Shown here: positions 60,277-64,000 of the stretch, one piece after another
How positions within the stretch are numbered: position 1 is the stretch's first letter
Layout of the letters: the number at the start of each line of letters is the position of its first letter
Assembly: GCA_016717305.1 (NCBI GenBank)
Contig: JADKFY010000003.1
Coordinates: 307,227 to 371,226, forward strand
Origin: Flavobacteriales bacterium
Lineage (GTDB): Bacteria; Bacteroidota; Bacteroidia; Flavobacteriales_F; PHOS-HE28
Direction of reading: 5' to 3'
Length of the DNA stretch: 64,000 nucleotides
Notes under the pieces: model-generated
Databases searched by the model: none
Told to the model about the DNA's origin: nothing
What the model saw: the letters and a program-made list of their open reading frames with translations, nothing else
Position numbers and translations under genes: made by a program

Positions 60277-62004
60277 ATGGGTAGAGCGTGTACCACCATC
60301 CTTCGAACGGTCATGGCCATGGATCGGGATGCCTTTGCACATTCGATCCTCACATTGGCTGTTGGAGTACTTGTCGCTACAACACCCCTTTATCCGCAAG
60401 GAGGTCCTGAGATCACGGTCATTGCGATCAAGGCCCAGCTTGACCGTGCGCAAGAACTCATTGCGAATGATCCGGATTCCGCATTGTTGCTCGCGTTGGA
60501 AGTGAACAAGCAGCTCGAACAATTGAACACTGAAGAGAAAGCGCGCGCCCTGATGGTATTGGGAGACGTGTATGCCGCCACCGGTGAAATGCCGACCGCC
60601 TTGGGTACGTACCAACGGGCGCAATTACTGATCGACGATGGCTTGGAAGAGCAAGCGACCAATGCACCTCTGATCCTGGCCTATGCGGATCTTCAACTGA
60701 AGATCGGCACCTTGTACTTCGACCTGCACGAATTTGACAAGAGCATTGCACGCTCCAACGAAGCGTTGCGGATCTTGGACATGGCGAGTGAGGCCCTGCC
60801 CATGGATGAACTGAACATCCGAAAGGTCCGCGCATTCAACAACATCGCCGGTGTTTATATCCACCGTGCGGACTATGCCACCGCACTGCCGTATTTCCAA
60901 CAAGCCGCGGAGATGAACCGGTCGTTGAACAACTCGCGCAATGAAAGCGCTTTGAACAACAACATTGGCATTTGCTATATGGAAATGGGTCGCCACGAAA
61001 AGGCCGATGAGTATTTCCTCCGGTCGCTCTCCGTGCGCAAACAAGGCGACGACCTTCGTGGACAAGCACAGGTCTTGAACAACTTGGGGAAGAACCAGGC
61101 CTTGATCGGGAAATTCCAAACGGCACGTGGTCAATTCGACCAAGCCCTGGCAATTGGCCGAGAGATCGGGAACCAGGGTTCCATGGCCATTTCCTTGGAG
61201 TCGTTGGCCCTGTTGTATGATACGTTGGGCGAGTACAAGGCGGCCCTAAGTGCCACTCGGCAGTTCACGGCATTGAAGGACAGCTTGAACAGTGCGGATA
61301 GCCGGATGACCATCGCTAGGATGGAGAATGAGTTCCGTCGCGACAAGGAGAAGAAAATTTCCGAGGTGGAGGCCAAGCGCCAAGCTGCGGAGAACGCCCG
61401 ACAACGCACCTGGAAATTCGCATTGGCGATCGCACTGGTGTCGACGCTGCTTATCGCCTTCCTGCTCATAACGGTCATGCGCGGCCGTATGCGGAACAGT
61501 CTTTTGGAACAAGAGAAACTGCAGCTCGAAAGCGAAACCCTGAAGGCAAAGCAGACCAACTTGCAAGAGAGCTTGGAATTCAAGGACCGCGAGCTCACTG
61601 CCAATGCTTTGTTCCTACTGAAGAAGAACGAGCTGATCGCCCACATTGCTGACCGGCTATTGAAGGCGAAATCGACCTTCCGACAGGAGAACCAAAAGAT
61701 CGTGCAGGACATCGTTCACGACCTGCAGGCCAGCCAAGATGAACACAACTGGAAAGAGTTCGAGGTGCATTTCACCCGGGTCCATTCCACCTTCTATCAA
61801 ACTCTTCAAGAGCGCTTCCCATCCCTCTCTCCCAACGAGCGGAAGCTTTGTGCATTCCTGCGGCTCAACATGTCCACCAAGGACATTTCAGCGATCACCC
61901 AGCAGAGCTTGAACAGCATCACCGTTGCCCGTTCGCGGTTGCGAAAGAAGCTCCAGATCGAAGGCGAGGACCTTCAATTGGTCGACTTTCTGCTCTCCAT
62001 TTAG
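60277..62004 (+). CDS. TPR-repeat protein with C-terminal helix-turn-helix, putative signalling regulator
   Basis: 575 residues. An N-terminal hydrophobic segment (ILTLAVGVLVATTPLYPQ, signal or anchor) is followed by about seven TPR repeats (ALMVLGDVYAATGEMPTALG, YFQQAAEMNRSLNNSRNESA, ARGQFDQALAIGREIGNQGS). A coiled coil precedes one membrane helix (FALAIALVSTLLIAFLLITV) near residue 390, then a second coiled coil and a cytoplasmic domain ending LSPNERKLCAFLRLNMSTKD with a LuxR-like helix-turn-helix (ITVARSRLRKKLQI). This sensor-to-DNA-binding layout is common in Bacteroidota. Targets are unknown; the phased repeats downstream are one candidate. Confidence 0.85.
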   Translation: MGRACTTILRTVMAMDRDAFAHSILTLAVGVLVATTPLYPQGGPEITVIAIKAQLDRAQELIANDPDSALLLALEVNKQLEQLNTEEKARALMVLGDVYAATGEMPTALGTYQRAQLLIDDGLEEQATNAPLILAYADLQLKIGTLYFDLHEFDKSIARSNEALRILDMASEALPMDELNIRKVRAFNNIAGVYIHRADYATALPYFQQAAEMNRSLNNSRNESALNNNIGICYMEMGRHEKADEYFLRSLSVRKQGDDLRGQAQVLNNLGKNQALIGKFQTARGQFDQALAIGREIGNQGSMAISLESLALLYDTLGEYKAALSATRQFTALKDSLNSADSRMTIARMENEFRRDKEKKISEVEAKRQAAENARQRTWKFALAIALVSTLLIAFLLITVMRGRMRNSLLEQEKLQLESETLKAKQTNLQESLEFKDRELTANALFLLKKNELIAHIADRLLKAKSTFRQENQKIVQDIVHDLQASQDEHNWKEFEVHFTRVHSTFYQTLQERFPSLSPNERKLCAFLRLNMSTKDISAITQQSLNSITVARSRLRKKLQIEGEDLQLVDFLLSI

Positions 62005-62056
62005 CCCGCGTAAGGCATTTTAGCAAAGTCTTAATTATCAGACGATTGCCTGAGAA

Positions 62057-62138
62057 TGTAAGGGGAATGTAAGGTCCTTTTTCGGTGTCGTATGGGTCGT
62101 GTAAGGTCCTTCCAAAAGCGTGTGCTGTTGATGTAAGG
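62057..62138 (+). repeat. helically phased TGTAAGG direct repeats
   Basis: TGTAAGG at 62057, 62068, 62100 and 62132, the last three extended to TGTAAGGTC. Spacings are 11, 32 and 32 bp, about one, three and three DNA turns, so all four face the same side of the helix. They occupy the 161-bp gap between the TPR regulator and the small gene at 62166, where a promoter would be expected. Confidence 0.75.
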
Positions 62139-62165
62139 TCAGTTTCGTTGCTGAACGGAAATTCC

Positions 62166-62369
62166 ATGTTCACCTTCGCCGTCTCAACACTGAACAACGT
62201 GATCACGCCAGACAAAGAACCCATTTCAACGGACGAGCTCGAACGGTTGGAAAAGCTCCATCAGAAAATGAAGGAAGAGACCGAAGCATGGCACAAACTT
62301 TTGGAGAACCTCGGCAAACTGAGGACCAAGCAGAACGAAAACCCAGAACCCAAAACTTCACACGAATGA
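62166..62369 (+). CDS. small hypothetical protein
   Basis: 67 residues from MFTFAVSTLNNVITPDKEP. No signal peptide. The central part is a strongly charged helix (DELERLEKLHQKMKEETEAWHKLLENL in two heptad stretches), probably a coiled coil, with a polar proline-rich tail. No family recognised. The last bases overlap the next gene (ATGA), and it lies directly downstream of the TGTAAGG repeats. Confidence 0.6.
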   Translation: MFTFAVSTLNNVITPDKEPISTDELERLEKLHQKMKEETEAWHKLLENLGKLRTKQNENPEPKTSHE

Positions 62370-63961
62370 AAGCCAAACTATACGCCTACCTACCCATCCT
62401 ATTCCTTTCTTGGTCAACTACCACGGTAGAGGCACAGCCGGGTACGCTCGACCCAACGTTCAATGGTTCGGGCTACTCGGTAAATCCGGTGAGTGATCTG
62501 GATGCAGCGCAAAAGATCCTTGTACAGGATGATCAAAAAGTCCTCCTTATCGGCATGAGCTTCGATGCCAACTACACTGCTCGTGCCTATGTTTTACGCT
62601 ATCTGCCCGACGGTACACCGGATACGGGTTTCGGCATCAACGGCGTATTCAGCTATCAATTGGACAATGAAGCCGACATCTACTCTGCCGTCCTGACCGC
62701 AGACGGGAAGATCCTCCTGGCTGGCGCCACGACCGATTACCAAACCTACCGGTTATTGCTGATCCAACTGAACACGGATGGTACGTTGGATAATTCATTC
62801 GGCACGGCTGGTGTGGCCGTTCAACGCGTAAGTGAAGTGGCGCTCAATGCAGAGGACATTGGCTACGATGTCGCACTGGATGCTGAGCAGAACATCTTGG
62901 TAAGCGGGAGCTCCACCGATACGAACTATGTACGCCGACCCATCGTTGTGCGATTCACTCCATCCGGAGAGCTCGACACCACGTTCGGTGTTGACGGGGT
63001 CGCGACCATCCCAGTGTTGGAGGTGGGCGGCAACTCCTTCCAAGGCGTAGCTGTACAACCGGACGGCAAGATCGTGGCCTCGGGATACTTCGCAAATACG
63101 GAACTGTGGTATGTAATGCTCTTGGTGCGCTTTGACACTAACGGGGTCCTGGACCCCACATTCGGAGATGCCGGTATCGTGAAATTCAACTATGGAAATG
63201 TGGACGATGAAGGAGAGGACCTCGTCCTGATGCCGGATGGTTCCATCCTGGTTTGCGGTGTAACCGTTACACAAACCTACAACTACAGCGCGTTGCTCGC
63301 TAAGTTCACACCAACAGGAGACCTGGACAGCACTTTCGGTACTGCGGGAACGGTGAAAGAAGACCTGGGCATGTTCGATTTCGCATCCAACGTATCGCTG
63401 ATGTCTGATGGGACGATCATCATGGCAGGTTCTTCCGGTGTAGGCCCTCCGAACGGCTTCGACATGGCCGTGTGGAAATACGTGGCTGACGGATCACGTG
63501 ATATCACTTTCGGGACCGATGGTGTTGCACAGCATCAGTTGGACGGCTACTACGCCATGATCAACGCCATGGAAGTACAGGCCGATGGGAAGATCCTCAT
63601 TGGTGGACAGGCACGGACCTTTACGAACCAGAACTACTTCTTCGTTGCACGTCTGGAGAACGATGTGGTCAGCGCTGTTGTTGAACGGTCCGAACTTACC
63701 GAAGCCACCGCCTTTCCTAATCCTTCAACCGCAGGCACGGCAGTTACTGTACAATTCCAAGGTCCAATCCACCACGATGCGCGGATCGACCTCTACGCTG
63801 CTGATGGTCGATTGTCAGGTACGTACGCGGCCAAGCAACTCCAACGCACGGCACAGGGCATCATCGTACCGTTGGCAGCCTCGCTCAACACCGGTATTTA
63901 TCGGATGACCTTCCAGCAAACCGGCACTCACTTCACTTCCAATTTGGTGATCACCCAATAG
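62366..63961 (+). CDS. delta-60 repeat beta-propeller protein with T9SS sorting domain
   Basis: 531 residues from MKAKLYAYLPILFLSW, with a signal peptide ending VEAQ. About seven delta-60 (DUF5122) repeats of the form LDPTFGxxGxV ... xxxDGKILVAG follow. Examples are GTLDPTFNGSGY, GTLDNSFGTAGVAV, GELDTTFGVDGVATI, GVLDPTFGDAGIV and GDLDSTFGTAGTV. They probably fold as a beta-propeller. A T9SS sorting domain closes the protein (TAFPNPSTAGTAVTVQFQG to TSNLVITQ). The family is secreted; activity unknown. It overlaps the small upstream gene and is followed 11 bp later by another start. Confidence 0.87.
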   Translation: MKAKLYAYLPILFLSWSTTTVEAQPGTLDPTFNGSGYSVNPVSDLDAAQKILVQDDQKVLLIGMSFDANYTARAYVLRYLPDGTPDTGFGINGVFSYQLDNEADIYSAVLTADGKILLAGATTDYQTYRLLLIQLNTDGTLDNSFGTAGVAVQRVSEVALNAEDIGYDVALDAEQNILVSGSSTDTNYVRRPIVVRFTPSGELDTTFGVDGVATIPVLEVGGNSFQGVAVQPDGKIVASGYFANTELWYVMLLVRFDTNGVLDPTFGDAGIVKFNYGNVDDEGEDLVLMPDGSILVCGVTVTQTYNYSALLAKFTPTGDLDSTFGTAGTVKEDLGMFDFASNVSLMSDGTIIMAGSSGVGPPNGFDMAVWKYVADGSRDITFGTDGVAQHQLDGYYAMINAMEVQADGKILIGGQARTFTNQNYFFVARLENDVVSAVVERSELTEATAFPNPSTAGTAVTVQFQGPIHHDARIDLYAADGRLSGTYAAKQLQRTAQGIIVPLAASLNTGIYRMTFQQTGTHFTSNLVITQ

Positions 63962-63972
63962 AACCAAACACC

Positions 63973-64000
63973 ATGAAAATCGTTTACCTCTCGTTTGTTT
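63973..64000 (+). CDS. start of a further gene, cut by window edge
   Basis: An ATG 11 bp after the delta-60 gene opens MKIVYLSFV, nine codons that look like the beginning of a signal peptide, reading off the end of the window. The spacing suggests the same operon. Nothing more can be said. Confidence 0.45.

Noticed and set aside
62057..62138. Possible CRISPR array in the TGTAAGG region
   Set aside because: Repeats are only 7-9 bp, spacers are unequal (one of 4 bp), and no cas gene is near.
1..64000. Prophage, integrative element or genomic island
   Set aside because: No integrase, transposase, tRNA attachment site or phage gene was recognised; gene content is ordinary chromosomal apart from paralogous T9SS cargo.

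Overview
The window reads as a chromosomal segment of a free-living Bacteroidota bacterium, most likely a Flavobacteriales-type lineage. The evidence is a PorU2/PorV2-type type IX secretion (T9SS) gene pair, several secreted proteins with T9SS C-terminal sorting domains, a DUF5686/CarboxypepD_reg-like protein, typical Bacteroidota gene content and recurrent TAnnTTTG/TAnnTTCG promoter elements. No tRNA, rRNA, CRISPR array, prophage or transposase was recognised. The left edge cuts tilS and the right edge cuts a gene that has only just started.

Layout. 1-10131 (minus strand): porV2, porU2, lnt, pabB and tilS. 10245-11347: pssA and purS. 11421-15493 (minus): tatC, a DUF5686 gene split by a frameshift, and lptB. 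15840-26394: recQ, an M20 amidohydrolase, a small TauE, a PD40/beta-barrel protein, an MBL hydrolase and membrane proteins. 26414-30868 (minus): a compact operon of ECF sigma factor, small anti-sigma-like protein, periplasmic metal-sensor-like protein, MbnP-like protein, MbnH-like di-haem peroxidase and a secreted YHYH protein. This looks like a copper/metal-responsive system. 30888-36035 (minus): kynureninase and kynurenine 3-monooxygenase with neighbours. 36335-45172: gcvP and T9SS cargo genes, including a decayed paralogue whose 3' end is almost identical to its intact neighbour. 45383-50240: MlaFE transporter, SprT-like protein, mannose-1-phosphate guanylyltransferase and RNase D.

50262-56590 is a sulfur/persulfide locus: TauE (frameshifted), MBL-rhodanese, two YeeE/YedE half-transporters, peroxiredoxin, DUF2892, DUF6132, rhodanese, a small membrane protein, thioredoxin and a cysteine-rich Crp/Fnr regulator. 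Three GTGA-N6-TCAC palindromes precede its promoters. Each is centred exactly 29.5 bp upstream of a TAnnTTTG-like element, which suggests class-II activation of three transcription units by the local regulator. The rest (56609-64000) holds fumC, an ArsC-like gene with a frameshift flanked by REP-like palindromes, prfB, recX, a TPR-HTH regulator, and a small-protein/beta-propeller module behind helically phased TGTAAGG repeats.

Three otherwise well-conserved genes (DUF5686, tauE, arsC-like) each carry a single-base indel. These are either real lesions or consensus errors in short runs.
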